Positions 51,883-61,838 of a stretch of 64,000 nt of DNA are shown piece after piece. The stretch is from positions 1,674,001-1,738,000 of the forward strand of contig NZ_CP014943.1 of NCBI RefSeq assembly GCF_002077175.1, written 5' to 3'. Source of the stretch: Colwellia sp. PAMC 21821. Lineage in GTDB: Bacteria > Pseudomonadota > Gammaproteobacteria > Enterobacterales > Alteromonadaceae. Below the pieces are notes generated by a model. That model was not told where the DNA came from and made no database searches. It saw only the letters and a program-made list of their open reading frames with translations. Position numbers and translations under genes: made by a program. Every line of letters starts with the position of its first letter. Positions within the stretch are counted from its first letter, which is position 1.

Positions 51883-53127
51883 TTATTTCTTTTCAGTTAA
51901 TACTGAGTCTGCCTGTTTAAGTGCGGTTATTCTACTTGATAAACTGAACAAACGAATAAAACCTTCTGCATGTTTTTGGTCGTAAACATCATCTGCACCA
52001 AAGGTAGCAAATTCTTCTGAATATAAGCTGTTTGGCGAGCGACGTTGCGTCACTTGTGCCATACCTTTATACATTTTAACAACCACATCACCGGTAACTT
52101 TTTCTGCAAATGACGCTGCTGAAGCAAGTTGCGCTTTCGCAAGCGGCGTAAACCAACGACCGTCATAAATTACGTGTGAGAATTCATGGCCAACAGATTC
52201 ACGATATTTTAGTGATTCTTTGTCTAATATTAAGGTCTCTAAACCTTTGTATGCTGCCATTAAAACAGTACCACCTGGTGTTTCGTAACAACCACGCGAC
52301 TTCATACCGACTAAACGGTTTTCAACAATATCGATACGGCCAACGCCATGGGCAGCGGCTTTTTCGTTCAAATACATTAATGACTGATACGCTGACATTG
52401 GCTTATCATCAACGGCAACTAATTCACCGGCCTCAAAGCTCAACATCACTTTGCCAGCTTCGTCTGGTGCGTCCATTGGATCAACCGTCATGGTCCACAC
52501 TTCTTTTGAAGGCTCACACCAAGGGTCTTCTAACTCACCACCTTCATGTGATATATGCCACGCATTTGCGTCACGGCTATAAATTTTAGTTAACGAAGCT
52601 GCACATGGGATATTACGCTCAGCTAAGTAGTCTAATAAGTCTTCACGTGAAACCATGTTCCACTCACGCCATGGCGCAATAACGGTTAATTGTGGCGCTA
52701 AAGCCGCAAAACAAGCTTCGAAACGTACTTGGTCATTTCCCTTACCGGTACAACCGTGACAAACCGCATCAGCGCCAACTTTTAAGGCAATTTCGATATG
52801 GGCTTTGGCAATCACTGGACGTGCCATTGACGTACCTAATAAATATTGTCCTTCATAAACCGCACCGGTTTTGATAATAGGATAAATATAGTCTTTAACG
52901 TATTCTTCTTTAAGGTCAACGACATAACATTCTGAAGCACCTGACGCGATAGCTTTTTCTTTAATACCAACAAGCTCTTCTTCGCCTTGTCCAACATCAG
53001 CACAAAAAGCCACGACTTCACAACCGTCATAATTCTCTTTTAACCAAGGGATGATTGCAGAGGTGTCTAGACCGCCTGAATACGCCAATACTACTTTTTT
53101 AATGTTTTTCTTTGCTGCTAATGCCAT
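51883..53127 (-). CDS. argG: argininosuccinate synthase
   Basis: The 414-residue enzyme has the PP-loop [13 protein letters not shown] at the N terminus and [15 protein letters not shown], typical of the type 1 ATP-dependent synthase joining citrulline and aspartate. The N-terminal extension [11 protein letters not shown] precedes the conserved core. It is co-oriented with argF (116-bp spacer) and argH(A). Nothing unusual in motifs. Confidence 0.97.
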   Translation of the reverse strand: MALAAKKNIKKVVLAYSGGLDTSAIIPWLKENYDGCEVVAFCADVGQGEEELVGIKEKAIASGASECYVVDLKEEYVKDYIYPIIKTGAVYEGQYLLGTSMARPVIAKAHIEIALKVGADAVCHGCTGKGNDQVRFEACFAALAPQLTVIAPWREWNMVSREDLLDYLAERNIPCAASLTKIYSRDANAWHISHEGGELEDPWCEPSKEVWTMTVDPMDAPDEAGKVMLSFEAGELVAVDDKPMSAYQSLMYLNEKAAAHGVGRIDIVENRLVGMKSRGCYETPGGTVLMAAYKGLETLILDKESLKYRESVGHEFSHVIYDGRWFTPLAKAQLASAASFAEKVTGDVVVKMYKGMAQVTQRRSPNSLYSEEFATFGADDVYDQKHAEGFIRLFSLSSRITALKQADSVLTEKK

Positions 53128-53243
53128 GATTTTATTCCTTCACAATTTTTTATCATCAGTCTAGTCAATAATGAAAAATTGACTAGACTGAAAGGTATTT
53201 TTTAAATTTAATTTGATTCGGCTGTTTTATAAAAACAGCGTGA

Positions 53244-54161
53244 TTAATCTGCTAATAAGCTAACTAACACCGCATTTTGCGCCCACATACGATTTTCAGC
53301 TGACTGAAACGCCACTGACATTTCGCTGTCGAACAACTCGGTGGTAATTTCTTCCTCAAGATGTGCAGGTTGGCAATGCATAACAATACTTGCCCCTGCT
53401 TTAGCCATCAGTTTATGGTTCACTTGATAAGGTTTAAAGGTCGCTAAAATATCAGCAACATTGGTGTTATCACCCATAGATATCCACGTATCTGTGTATA
53501 TTGCGTCTTGTTGCCCTAATGCTGTTATATCCGTGGTTAATAATAGTTTACTACCTGATACTTGGCTAAATTTTAGCGCTTGAGCAAACATTTTATTTTC
53601 AGGACCATAACCTTCTGGACAGACGATAGTAAAATCAACACCTACGATGGCCGCCATCAGCATTAATGAGTTCGAAACATTGTTTGAATCACCAACATAG
53701 GCGAGCTTTACTTTTGTAAGGTCAGGGAAGTTTTCCGCTAGGGTTACAAAATCTGCTAATGCTTGGCACGGGTGATATGCATCACACAAGGCATTAATAA
53801 CCGGGACACTACCATGCTCAGCCAATTGTTCTATCGAGCTATTATTAAAAACACGAGCAACAATTGCGTCGGCATAGCATGAAAGGTTTTTTGCATAATC
53901 GCTGACACGCTCACGCTCACCTAACTTGCCATTTTGTTGGCCTAAATACAGCGCGTGACCACCTAATTTATTAATGCCAATATCAAAACTAACATGCGTT
54001 CTTAATGACGGTTTTTCAAAAATCATCGCGACTGACTTACCCGCTAAAGCCTTACTGTAACGTTCTGGCTTCTGCTTTATATCACGCGCTAAAGCAATGA
54101 GGTCGAGTATTTGTTGTTTAGTTAGCTGATCATCAGCTAAAAAGTGTTCAATGTTCATCAA
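53244..54161 (-). CDS. argF: ornithine carbamoyltransferase
   Basis: The 305-residue transferase shows the carbamoyl-phosphate loop KPSLRTHVSFD and the ornithine loop MHCQPAHLEE. In the well-known enzymes these read STRTR and HCLP; here the last Arg of the first loop is His and Leu of the second is Gln, while the core Arg-Thr and His-Cys are kept. Context between argB and argG fixes the role: ornithine to citrulline. The loop changes may affect substrate binding, so an acetylornithine- or succinylornithine-specific variant is a weak alternative. Because argE is present, ordinary OTC is preferred. Confidence 0.92.
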   Translation of the reverse strand: MMNIEHFLADDQLTKQQILDLIALARDIKQKPERYSKALAGKSVAMIFEKPSLRTHVSFDIGINKLGGHALYLGQQNGKLGERERVSDYAKNLSCYADAIVARVFNNSSIEQLAEHGSVPVINALCDAYHPCQALADFVTLAENFPDLTKVKLAYVGDSNNVSNSLMLMAAIVGVDFTIVCPEGYGPENKMFAQALKFSQVSGSKLLLTTDITALGQQDAIYTDTWISMGDNTNVADILATFKPYQVNHKLMAKAGASIVMHCQPAHLEEEITTELFDSEMSVAFQSAENRMWAQNAVLVSLLAD

Positions 54162-54206
54162 AATTATATCCTGGGCAAAAATGCGTTAGCAACGTGTGGT
54201 ATCAAA

Positions 54207-54998
54207 TTAACTACCACTAGGTTGTATACGAGTGCCAATACTGGCACCGTTGAGCAATTCGACAATTTGCTCTGGCGATTGCCAACTGGCAACCGCGATA
54301 CTTCGTCGTAACTTATTCGCCGCTTGTAATGCTGCATTGACTTTTGCGGTCATGCCTCCGGCAATAACACCGCTATTAATAAGTGCTTCGGCTTGCTCAC
54401 CATTAAGTGAACTTAAATATTCACCCGTTGCGCCTTTAACGCCATTGACATCAGTTAACAATAACAACTCAGCATTGAGTAGCTGGCATATTGCAACGGC
54501 GGCGTCATCAGCGTTCACATTGACTAACTCACCATTTTCCAATGCTCCAATGGATGAGACAATAGGTAAAAAGTTGGCTTTTAATAACGTATCTAATAAT
54601 GCGCTACTAAAAGGCTTAGGTACACCGACTTGTCCTAAACCTAAGGGGCTTAATTGACACTGTACCATTTGTCCGTCAGTCAGCGACAAGCCTACAGCGG
54701 GTAATTTTAAACTTGCCGCACTCGCGACAATCGCCTTATTAACACTTCCCGCAAGTGCGCCACTAATAATCGGCATTTGCGCTTTCGGCGTTACCCGTAA
54801 ACCGTGCTTCTTCTCGGTAACAAATCCGGCTTGGGTCAGCATTTCATCAACGACACAACCACCACCGTGCACAATCACTACCGGTTGCTCTTTCAAACTA
54901 GCAATTACTTTTAATAGCGCGGTTAAAGCCGATGTATTACCTTGGTTGTAGCCATCTAAAATAGCCCCACCAATTTTTATCACAACAGGCTTTTTCAT
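54207..54998 (-). CDS. argB: acetylglutamate kinase
   Basis: The 263-residue amino-acid kinase has VVIKIGGAILDGY at the N terminus, VIVHGGGCVVDEML for the acyl group, NVNADDAAVAICQLL and LTDVNGVKG. The short form lacks the N-terminal helix of arginine-sensitive kinases, which fits feedback control being at ArgA. It overlaps argC by four bases and lies 45 bp before argF. Confidence 0.96.
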   Translation of the reverse strand: MKKPVVIKIGGAILDGYNQGNTSALTALLKVIASLKEQPVVIVHGGGCVVDEMLTQAGFVTEKKHGLRVTPKAQMPIISGALAGSVNKAIVASAASLKLPAVGLSLTDGQMVQCQLSPLGLGQVGVPKPFSSALLDTLLKANFLPIVSSIGALENGELVNVNADDAAVAICQLLNAELLLLTDVNGVKGATGEYLSSLNGEQAEALINSGVIAGGMTAKVNAALQAANKLRRSIAVASWQSPEQIVELLNGASIGTRIQPSGS

Positions 54999-56035
54999 AA
55001 ATCTCTCCCTGGCATCAACAAGCTATATTCACTCGGTAAACCTAAGCTAATATTAGCGCATTGTATTGCTTGCGACGCGGCACCTTTTAATAGGTTATCA
55101 ATGGCGCAACTGACAACTACAACGTGCTTATCTTCGTCTACCTGCCAATGTACATCAGCAAATGGCGTATGAGCGACATTGTCAATTTTAGGCCAAGTAT
55201 TCACTATTCTTACCAAAGGAGTGTTTTGATAGGCTTGTATAAAGGCTTCATCGACTTGTTGACTGGTCACTTCAGGCTTTAACTGTAATGTTATCGTCAC
55301 TAATAAGCCACGTTTATAAGGCGCTAAATGCGGATTAAAGATAACCTCAGCATTGGCTTCTTGGCTAATTTCAGGCTGATGTCTGTGTTGTAGAATATTG
55401 TACGGCGTTAAGCTCACTTCACAAAAACTGGTGGCTAAAGATGCTTTACGACCCGCCCCCGTAACACCACTGATACCATTAACAACAATTAACGAGTTTT
55501 CTTGATGAAGTGCATTACTGGTGATGGGTTTTAACGACAATAGGCTCGCGGTTGGATAACAACCCGGCACAGCTATGAGATCACTCGCAGCAATTTCATT
55601 GGCTTGCCATTCAGCTAAACCATACTGAGCTTGTTGAAGTGCTTTTAATGATTGATGTTCAAAACCGTAATGTATTGGGTATTGCGTAGCGTCTTTTAAG
55701 CGAAAGCCACCAGACAAATCGAAGACTTTAATACCTTGATCAATAAAGGCTTGTGCCCATTGAGCACTGAATTCATGAGGGGTGGCGAAAAAAACCGCAT
55801 CAATACCATGTTCAGATGAACTAATATGTTGCTCAAACCAATGCGGCGAAAAAGAATGCAGGGGTACTGCACAAATCCCCTGCCAGCGAGCATGCAACTG
55901 TTCAAAAGTTTTACCACTAGAAGTGCTATTTTCAGACACTAACAGATGTTGAATTGATATTTTATTGTGTTGCGTTAACAAACCAATTAATTCAGCACCT
56001 ACATAACCACTTGCACCAATAACTATGACGTTCAT
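54995..56035 (-). CDS. argC: N-acetyl-gamma-glutamyl-phosphate reductase
   Basis: I place the start at MNVIVIGASGYVGAELIG, which begins the NADP Rossmann motif exactly as in the family (346 residues). The frame stays open 18 codons upstream but that part is not conserved. The catalytic Cys is in AVPGCYPTAS. It reduces the acyl phosphate made by ArgB. First gene of argCBFGH(A)A, with argE divergent. Confidence 0.95.
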   Translation of the reverse strand: MNVIVIGASGYVGAELIGLLTQHNKISIQHLLVSENSTSSGKTFEQLHARWQGICAVPLHSFSPHWFEQHISSSEHGIDAVFFATPHEFSAQWAQAFIDQGIKVFDLSGGFRLKDATQYPIHYGFEHQSLKALQQAQYGLAEWQANEIAASDLIAVPGCYPTASLLSLKPITSNALHQENSLIVVNGISGVTGAGRKASLATSFCEVSLTPYNILQHRHQPEISQEANAEVIFNPHLAPYKRGLLVTITLQLKPEVTSQQVDEAFIQAYQNTPLVRIVNTWPKIDNVAHTPFADVHWQVDEDKHVVVVSCAIDNLLKGAASQAIQCANISLGLPSEYSLLMPGRDL

Positions 56036-56097
56036 TTGCTTACCATTATATTTACGATTAGAAATTACAACGGCTATTGTTATTAACACGCAAATTT

Positions 56098-56313
56098 TGT
56101 AATTCTATTCAACTTTGACTAATGACCTTCTAGCGATTAAAACATAACACCTGCTAGAAAATTATGACTACTAATACCTAATATTTACTCTATCGTCGTC
56201 GGTTAGTTGAATTCATTACAAACATTTTCATAGTGTGATTAAATTAGGCTATTTACATTGTGAATGTTAAAGTATCACCATATAACTAGTTATGCAACTA
56301 AATAGCATAACTA
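56098..56313. promoter_or_regulatory. argC-argE divergent control region with ArgR-box-like sites
   Basis: For argE the promoter is TTGTGA (56258-56263), 17-bp spacer, TATAAC (56281-56286). Immediately after the -10 is a perfect 9-bp inverted repeat TAGTTATGC/GCATAACTA (56287-56295, 56305-56313) over the likely start site. Two sequences resembling half-conserved ARG boxes (TTGAATAGAATTACA on the minus strand at 56098-56113, GTTGAATTCATTACA at 56206-56220) lie on the argC side. ArgR control is inferred; none is a full consensus match. Confidence 0.5.
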
Positions 56314-56344
56314 CCCATGAATTAATTTTAGGTTGTTAAATATA

Positions 56345-57505
56345 ATGAAAAATACACATCAAAAACTGCCCAACTTTACCCAAGCTATTACTCAGCTAAT
56401 CGCACAACCAAGTATCAGTTCATCACAAGCTAGCTGGGATCAAAGTAACGAAAGTGTAATAACCTTACTAGCAACTTGGTTTGAAACACTTGGCTTTACT
56501 ATCACTATCCAAGCAGTTCCAAAGGTTAAAGGTAAATTTAACCTGCTAGCTAAGTTGGGTACTGGCGACGGTGGCCTATTACTCGCAGGCCATAGTGACA
56601 CAGTACCATTTGATGAAAATCGCTGGTTATCCGATCCTTTAAAAGTTACCGATAATGATAATAAGCTGTTTGGTCTTGGTAGCTGTGACATGAAAGGCTT
56701 TTTTGCTTTTATCTTGCAAGTTTGTCAGCAAATAGATTTAAAATTATTAAAGAAACCACTATATATTTTAGCCACTGCGGATGAAGAAACCACCATGGCA
56801 GGCGCGAGATTTTTTGCTAATAGCGGGGTAATTAAGCCTGATGTAGCTATTATAGGTGAGCCGACAAACTTAGTACCCGTGATTATGCATAAAGGCCATA
56901 TGTCGCATAAAATTAGTATTAAGGGTCAAGCTGGCCATTCAAGTAAGCCTGCCAGTGGCGTCAATGCTATTGAGATCATGTACCAAGTCATTAGCGAATT
57001 ATTCAAACTGAGAGAAAAGCTTAATCTTAGTTATCAAAATGAAGCTTTTGATGTTCAAACGCCAACAATGAACTTAGGCGCAATTCATGGTGGCGATAAT
57101 GCCAATAGAATATGTGGTCATTGTGAGCTAGATATTGATATGCGTTCTTTACCTGGCATGAAAGACGAAGAGTTAGTTTCTTGGTTATCAAAAGCATTGC
57201 AACCCATCGCAGAAGAATATCCTGGGCGCCTAACCATTAATGAACTTGATCCAAGCTCTCCTAGCTTTCAGCAATCAGTTGACAGTGACTTAGTTCTAAC
57301 CGCTGAAAAGCTTTCAGGTCATAGTTGCTGCGCAGTAAACTACGCGACAGAAGCGCCTTTTATTCAGCAACTGGGTTGCCAAACGATCGTTTTGGGGCCA
57401 GGTTCGATTGATCAAGCGCATCAGCCTAATGAATATTTAGCCCATAGTGAAATTAATAAAACTGAGGTATTGCTGACTAAATTAATTCATCATTATTGTT
57501 TTTGA
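56345..57505 (+). CDS. argE: acetylornithine deacetylase
   Basis: About 386 residues from the ATG; a TTG four codons upstream also opens the frame but would overlap the only AGG Shine-Dalgarno. M20 metallopeptidase fold with metal ligands in LLAGHSDTVPF, LGSCDMKGFF, ADEETTMAG and IGEPTNL, and a dimerisation domain in the middle. It hydrolyses N-acetylornithine to ornithine, so this organism uses the linear arginine route and needs net acetylglutamate synthesis. Divergent from argC. Confidence 0.96.
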   Translation: MKNTHQKLPNFTQAITQLIAQPSISSSQASWDQSNESVITLLATWFETLGFTITIQAVPKVKGKFNLLAKLGTGDGGLLLAGHSDTVPFDENRWLSDPLKVTDNDNKLFGLGSCDMKGFFAFILQVCQQIDLKLLKKPLYILATADEETTMAGARFFANSGVIKPDVAIIGEPTNLVPVIMHKGHMSHKISIKGQAGHSSKPASGVNAIEIMYQVISELFKLREKLNLSYQNEAFDVQTPTMNLGAIHGGDNANRICGHCELDIDMRSLPGMKDEELVSWLSKALQPIAEEYPGRLTINELDPSSPSFQQSVDSDLVLTAEKLSGHSCCAVNYATEAPFIQQLGCQTIVLGPGSIDQAHQPNEYLAHSEINKTEVLLTKLIHHYCF

Positions 57506-57512
57506 TCAGCCG

Positions 57513-57538
57513 AAAAAGGGGCTGCGTTGATGCAGCCC
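57513..57538 (-). terminator. terminator of the 482-residue gene
   Basis: GGGCTGC and GCAGCCC pair around GTTGAT; TTTTTCGG follows only on the minus strand. It lies between convergent genes. Confidence 0.8.
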
Positions 57539-57575
57539 TATGTCTCACTAAAATTTGACTAGTCGCTAATGAAGT

Positions 57576-59024
57576 TTAGCGGATGCGATTCCAAAGCTTT
57601 TGGTTCACCTTTTTTGTGAAGAATTCTTCTGGCTGCCAACAACGCGGCAATAAATCCAACTCTTTTCGTTCGAGGTAATTTGATGATAACAACTCTAAAA
57701 TTTCATTTAGCCTTTCCTTATTTATGCTAGAAAACTCTCTCGCCGTTTCTACAAAATAAAGATTATTAGTTTTTTTAACAACTAAATCATGACCATGACC
57801 AATAAATGTTAACTGCCTAGTGGCTATCCGGCAAATGGGTTCATTCGGTACATCAGGATATAGTTGGGTCACAATCGCATATTCGTAACGTGCGTCTTGA
57901 TCATTATCATTGGGGATGTAAATAACGCCAAATCCTTGCGGAAAATCACCCGTTATTTGATATAGGCTGTCAACAACGCTTCGGCAACAATTGCCGCGTT
58001 CCGCGTTCTGGTATAGGGCTTGATAAACTTTAGGTAATAATTTGTAGTTATAGTTATCTTTGGTAGATAAAACTATAGCAGTATATATTTGTGGTATTTT
58101 TAAGAGATTACCAACACCTAGCTTGGGTTGAATACTGCTCTTTAATAGTTGTTTTACAAATCGAAGTTTATTAGTTTCGACTTTATTAAATGTGTCTCTC
58201 TCTTCTTTAGAGTTACCAACATATATTACAACACCGATGCCATTAATCAGGTACTTAATAGTTTCTCGATAATTTATCTGCAGTAAAGTTTTACGCTCTT
58301 CTACTGTTAAAGCGCGAAACATGCTTTTCTTACCGTCGACGCCATGCATTATTTTCTGTGCATCGGGATGGTAATTACCAATATCTTGTAAAATAGCAGC
58401 CATCAGCATAGGAATTTTTACATGATCGACGAATTCAAGGTAAGCCGCTTCGTTCTCGGTCCGTAATTCTTTATAATTATAATCTGAAATTTTAGATAAC
58501 TCTTTAGCGAGATACGCTCCTGATGAAAGAGTTTTTAAACAGATTTGATCGAGTAACCTTAATACCAGCACACCTCTGTATAAGGGTTTATTGCGCTCAT
58601 TTGCAAAGGCAACTTTGCTCCCTTCTGTTGGAGATATTAGCTGAATAGTCCCCAATAGCTCCGCAGATTTTTTGTTAGTTTCTGCACTGGTTTCGCCTTC
58701 ACAAAGCTCGATAATATCACGACATATCAGCTGTAAGTGTTGCGCGCGACTATTGCTTTCTAAACGTAACTCTTGCAAGCTATCACGCTGTTCACATTCA
58801 AGATTATCAAGTTTCGCTTTGCTTCGGTCGTCATTAATTTTAGCTAATCTTACAATATCTTGATTAAGTTTTTCGAGTTTTTGGTGTGAGGATTGTTCTA
58901 GCTCGTAATAGGTAATAGCTCTTTCTAATACAGAGTCTTTTAAAGTACTACGCCCATAAATTTTACTTAATAAAACTTTTACTTTAGCAGTAAAATTTGT
59001 ATCACCAGTTAAATGTTTCGACAT
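57576..59024 (-). CDS. uncharacterised 482-residue protein, possibly a degenerate HD-type domain
   Basis: I do not recognise this protein. Residues about 40-100 are charged and likely coiled-coil (QSSHQKLEKLNQDIVRLAK, RDSLQELRLESNSRAQHL). The middle has MLMAAILQDIGNYHPDAQKIM (about 206-226), which recalls the HDIG of HD/HD-GYP phosphohydrolases with Gln213 in place of His. The C-terminal third is mixed alpha/beta with a QLTFIGHGHDLVV segment. No signal peptide or TM segment, so probably cytoplasmic. Single gene with its own terminator, convergent with argE. A non-catalytic cyclic-di-GMP effector is one speculation. Confidence 0.6.
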   Translation of the reverse strand: MSKHLTGDTNFTAKVKVLLSKIYGRSTLKDSVLERAITYYELEQSSHQKLEKLNQDIVRLAKINDDRSKAKLDNLECEQRDSLQELRLESNSRAQHLQLICRDIIELCEGETSAETNKKSAELLGTIQLISPTEGSKVAFANERNKPLYRGVLVLRLLDQICLKTLSSGAYLAKELSKISDYNYKELRTENEAAYLEFVDHVKIPMLMAAILQDIGNYHPDAQKIMHGVDGKKSMFRALTVEERKTLLQINYRETIKYLINGIGVVIYVGNSKEERDTFNKVETNKLRFVKQLLKSSIQPKLGVGNLLKIPQIYTAIVLSTKDNYNYKLLPKVYQALYQNAERGNCCRSVVDSLYQITGDFPQGFGVIYIPNDNDQDARYEYAIVTQLYPDVPNEPICRIATRQLTFIGHGHDLVVKKTNNLYFVETAREFSSINKERLNEILELLSSNYLERKELDLLPRCWQPEEFFTKKVNQKLWNRIR

Positions 59025-59295
59025 GAATTCCGTTCATATAAAGAATACCAATAGGTATCATGCTAAAAGGGAGCAATTTTTTAGCCATTGCTTGAGTGTT
59101 AAATCACGTTATTTAATTATTCGGAACAATAGCAACATTAAGCAAATTAATTTAAATATCAATATAAATGTAGCTAATTAAATGTAATTTTACAAAATGT
59201 TATTAAATTAGCAACACTTGATCGCCACTCCGCATTAGAACATACTGATTATACTCTGATGCGATAATAATTTATCAAACTGGCAATTAAGGATA

Positions 59296-59490
59296 ATGAT
59301 GGCTTCAAACAACTTTAAAGAAACACTAAAAAGTGTTGGTGCTGCTTTTTTTGGTGTTCAAAGTGATAAAAATAGAGAACGCGATTTTACCCAAGGAAAA
59401 TTTAGTCACTTTATTATTGCCGGCTTAATTGCCGTGGTATTATTTATAGGCTCGTTAATTGCTATCGTTAGTCTCGTTTTACCCAGCTAA
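59296..59490 (+). CDS. DUF2970 small membrane protein
   Basis: A 64-residue protein with AAFFGVQSDKNRERDF then GKFSHFIIAGLIAVVLFIG, the hallmark of DUF2970, ending in one transmembrane helix (about 40-62). Function unknown. Two consecutive ATGs occur; AAGGA is only 2 bp from the first and 5 bp from the second, so the second (63 residues) is likely the true start. Short intergenic AT-rich regions on both sides contain no other feature. Confidence 0.88.
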   Translation: MMASNNFKETLKSVGAAFFGVQSDKNRERDFTQGKFSHFIIAGLIAVVLFIGSLIAIVSLVLPS

Positions 59491-59571
59491 TTTCATTTTA
59501 TATGCCGCTAACGTTAAACACGAATAACGGTCCAATTTATCAGCTCATGCTTGTGAATCGCTCTTTTATAG

Positions 59572-60387
59572 TTAATAAAGTGCTAGAAGCTCTGACACTT
59601 TATTGCGTTTATCACCTTTTTGGCTAATCGTTCGAGACACTTCTATTGAATGTTGGTTTTTAGCATGTTCATAGATCTTTCGCGTCCAGATAGTATCGTG
59701 GTTACTGATTAACACGGATATTTTACGATTTTTTGTTACTTCCTCGGCTGCATTAGCCAAATCTGCTTGTTCATCTAATCCAAAGCCATTACCTGAATAG
59801 CTGGTAAAACTTGCTGTTTTACTTAAAGGCACATAAGGAGGATCGCAATAAATGACATCACCAGTCTTTGCATGCGCAAAGGTCTGTCGATAACTATCAC
59901 AAATAAATACCGCCTTTTCCGCTTTTTGAGCAAAGTAGATAAGTTCAGCTTCAGGGAAATAAGGTCGTTTATATTTTCCAAATGGCACATTATAGCCACC
60001 AGACTTGTTATATCGGCAAAGACCATTGTAACCATGACGGTTCATATAGAGAAAAACTAAAGATCTAAAATAAGGATCTGAGCTTTCATTAAATTCTTTA
60101 CGTAATTGATAATACTTTTCTGCTTGGTTATTTTCAGGCGAAAAAAAACGTCGCGCATCAGCAATAAATTTCTCAGGTGTGCGTTGAACAATGCGATAAA
60201 GGTTAACGAGGTCTTGATTAATGTCACTGAGTAAGTATTCGTCATAATCGCTATTAAGAAATACCGACCCTGCACCAACAAAAGGTTCAATTAGACGGTT
60301 ACCCGTTGGCAACATAGAATTTATGACATCGGTTAGCGCGTATTTACCACCCGCCCATTTTAAAAACGCTCGATGTTTTTTCTTCAT
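59572..60387 (-). CDS. dam: DNA adenine methylase Dam
   Basis: The 271-residue enzyme is class alpha: FLKWAGGKYAL at the N terminus, FVGAGS (36-41) for AdoMet, the target-recognition region with the NRHGYNGLCRYN segment, and catalytic DPPY at 182-185. It methylates adenine in GATC and supports mismatch repair and replication timing. Its place after damX, aroB and aroK is conserved in gammaproteobacteria, so it is a housekeeping Dam rather than part of a restriction system. About 80 bp separate it from damX. Confidence 0.96.
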   Translation of the reverse strand: MKKKHRAFLKWAGGKYALTDVINSMLPTGNRLIEPFVGAGSVFLNSDYDEYLLSDINQDLVNLYRIVQRTPEKFIADARRFFSPENNQAEKYYQLRKEFNESSDPYFRSLVFLYMNRHGYNGLCRYNKSGGYNVPFGKYKRPYFPEAELIYFAQKAEKAVFICDSYRQTFAHAKTGDVIYCDPPYVPLSKTASFTSYSGNGFGLDEQADLANAAEEVTKNRKISVLISNHDTIWTRKIYEHAKNQHSIEVSRTISQKGDKRNKVSELLALY

Positions 60388-60466
60388 GGCACCTACAAAC
60401 TCTAAAATTTAACATCAGATGCTTAACACCTGAAAAGTAAGCGGGGATTGTATCCTGAATCAGCCT

Positions 60467-61816
60467 TTATTGGGAGAGCATAAATGCATTGATTTCGTTA
60501 TTAATAACCCTAACGGGCTTAATCCATGGTTGCCGTGATGATAACGATTCAGGTAGTTGTGATAAGGCAGATTGTGCGGCTGATTTATCAGCATACGTAG
60601 CACTAGTAATCACCATCAGTGCTTTATCATTTAACAATCGTTGGTAGATATGATGCTCAATCGTAACTAAAGCTTTTAAATAGGCATTCGGTAATTTCAA
60701 ATCGCTAAATGCCGCTAACTGAATTACGTAACCTGTTTTATTAGCGTAGTAATCATTATTTATGGGTAAAAGACCTGTTGTGTTAATCGGCTTTTCTATT
60801 GCTTTAACTTCAACCTTTTTTAATACCGGGTTAAGTATCATATTTTCTACAGATACAGTGTTTACTGTTTCTGTTGATATGGCTGACATGATGTCGCTTG
60901 GCGATGCAGGCAAGGCTTCATCTTGCTTGGTTAATTCGGCTATAGGTGTAATTAATGATGCGTAAATATCATTAGGCATGGCTGCAAAACCAGCACTAGC
61001 GACTTGTCTTGCTGGCTTAGCTGTGTCTGCCGCATTTTCCGAGCTATTTGATAGCACCATAGTTTGTGGTTTCGCTAGCACTTTTGTTAAGGATACGGCT
61101 TCTTTATTGTTTGCGACTATAGATTGAGCAAAATTGAAGTTATCGAGCTGTAATAAGTTAATAACTAAAACCGTAAGACCAACTAAAAATAATAAGGCGC
61201 TAATTAGCCATTTATTTTGTTTTAAGAAATGCCATTTTGGTTGGGTATTTTTAAATAGAGTTGATGACGTTGACAGTAATTGTCCCGACTGTGCCGATAA
61301 TATTGTCAGTTTGTTATCAAATAGACTTTTATTCACCGCGACAGTTTTTCCAGCTTGTGCTGATCCAAACATCACAATATTAACCACCAAATTAGCTTTT
61401 TTAGCAATGGCCGCTAATTGTGATAGTTCGTGCAAAATCTGTAATGATAAATGTTGAGCACTATTAAGTATAATACTAATACTCTGCTGCGATTTTTTGG
61501 CTAAATTAATAACACTAACCGCTAAAGAAATCTCAGGATCAAATAATTCACCCGTATATAATTGTTCAATTATACGGCAACGAATTTGAATATTATTAAA
61601 CTGCGAAGAAAGTGAAATATAAGCAGCATTGTGCTGCTCGGGTAAACTTGCCAAAAATTGGCTAGAAATAGGAGCGTTTTGCTCTACGCTTTCATCAATA
61701 ACCAGAATGGCTTGTTTTGAAAAGCGAAGAATATAGTCTATGCGTGCTTGAGCACTAATTTTAGTGACACTTGTATTATCGTTCGATATGCCAATATTAT
61801 TTTTTAACGCCGACAT
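60467..61816 (-). CDS. damX: DamX-like cell division protein with SPOR domain
   Basis: The 449-residue protein has an N-terminal cytoplasmic region resembling a degenerate AAA/ExeA-like ATPase fold (residues 20-190, without an intact Walker A), one TM helix (about 203-222), a low-complexity periplasmic linker, and a C-terminal SPOR domain (about 365-449, YVIQLAAFSDLKLPNAYLK) that should bind denuded septal peptidoglycan. In E. coli DamX localises to the divisome. Gene order aroB-damX-dam supports the name. It lies 22 bp after aroB. Confidence 0.9.
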   Translation of the reverse strand: MSALKNNIGISNDNTSVTKISAQARIDYILRFSKQAILVIDESVEQNAPISSQFLASLPEQHNAAYISLSSQFNNIQIRCRIIEQLYTGELFDPEISLAVSVINLAKKSQQSISIILNSAQHLSLQILHELSQLAAIAKKANLVVNIVMFGSAQAGKTVAVNKSLFDNKLTILSAQSGQLLSTSSTLFKNTQPKWHFLKQNKWLISALLFLVGLTVLVINLLQLDNFNFAQSIVANNKEAVSLTKVLAKPQTMVLSNSSENAADTAKPARQVASAGFAAMPNDIYASLITPIAELTKQDEALPASPSDIMSAISTETVNTVSVENMILNPVLKKVEVKAIEKPINTTGLLPINNDYYANKTGYVIQLAAFSDLKLPNAYLKALVTIEHHIYQRLLNDKALMVITSATYADKSAAQSALSQLPESLSSRQPWIKPVRVINNEINAFMLSQ

Positions 61817-61838
61817 GCTTCACCTATTCTGAATATAA

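Noticed and set aside
59572..60387. Dam as part of a restriction-modification or prophage cassette
   Set aside because: It is in the conserved pilQ-aroK-aroB-damX-dam order with no nuclease or phage genes, so it is the chromosomal housekeeping enzyme.
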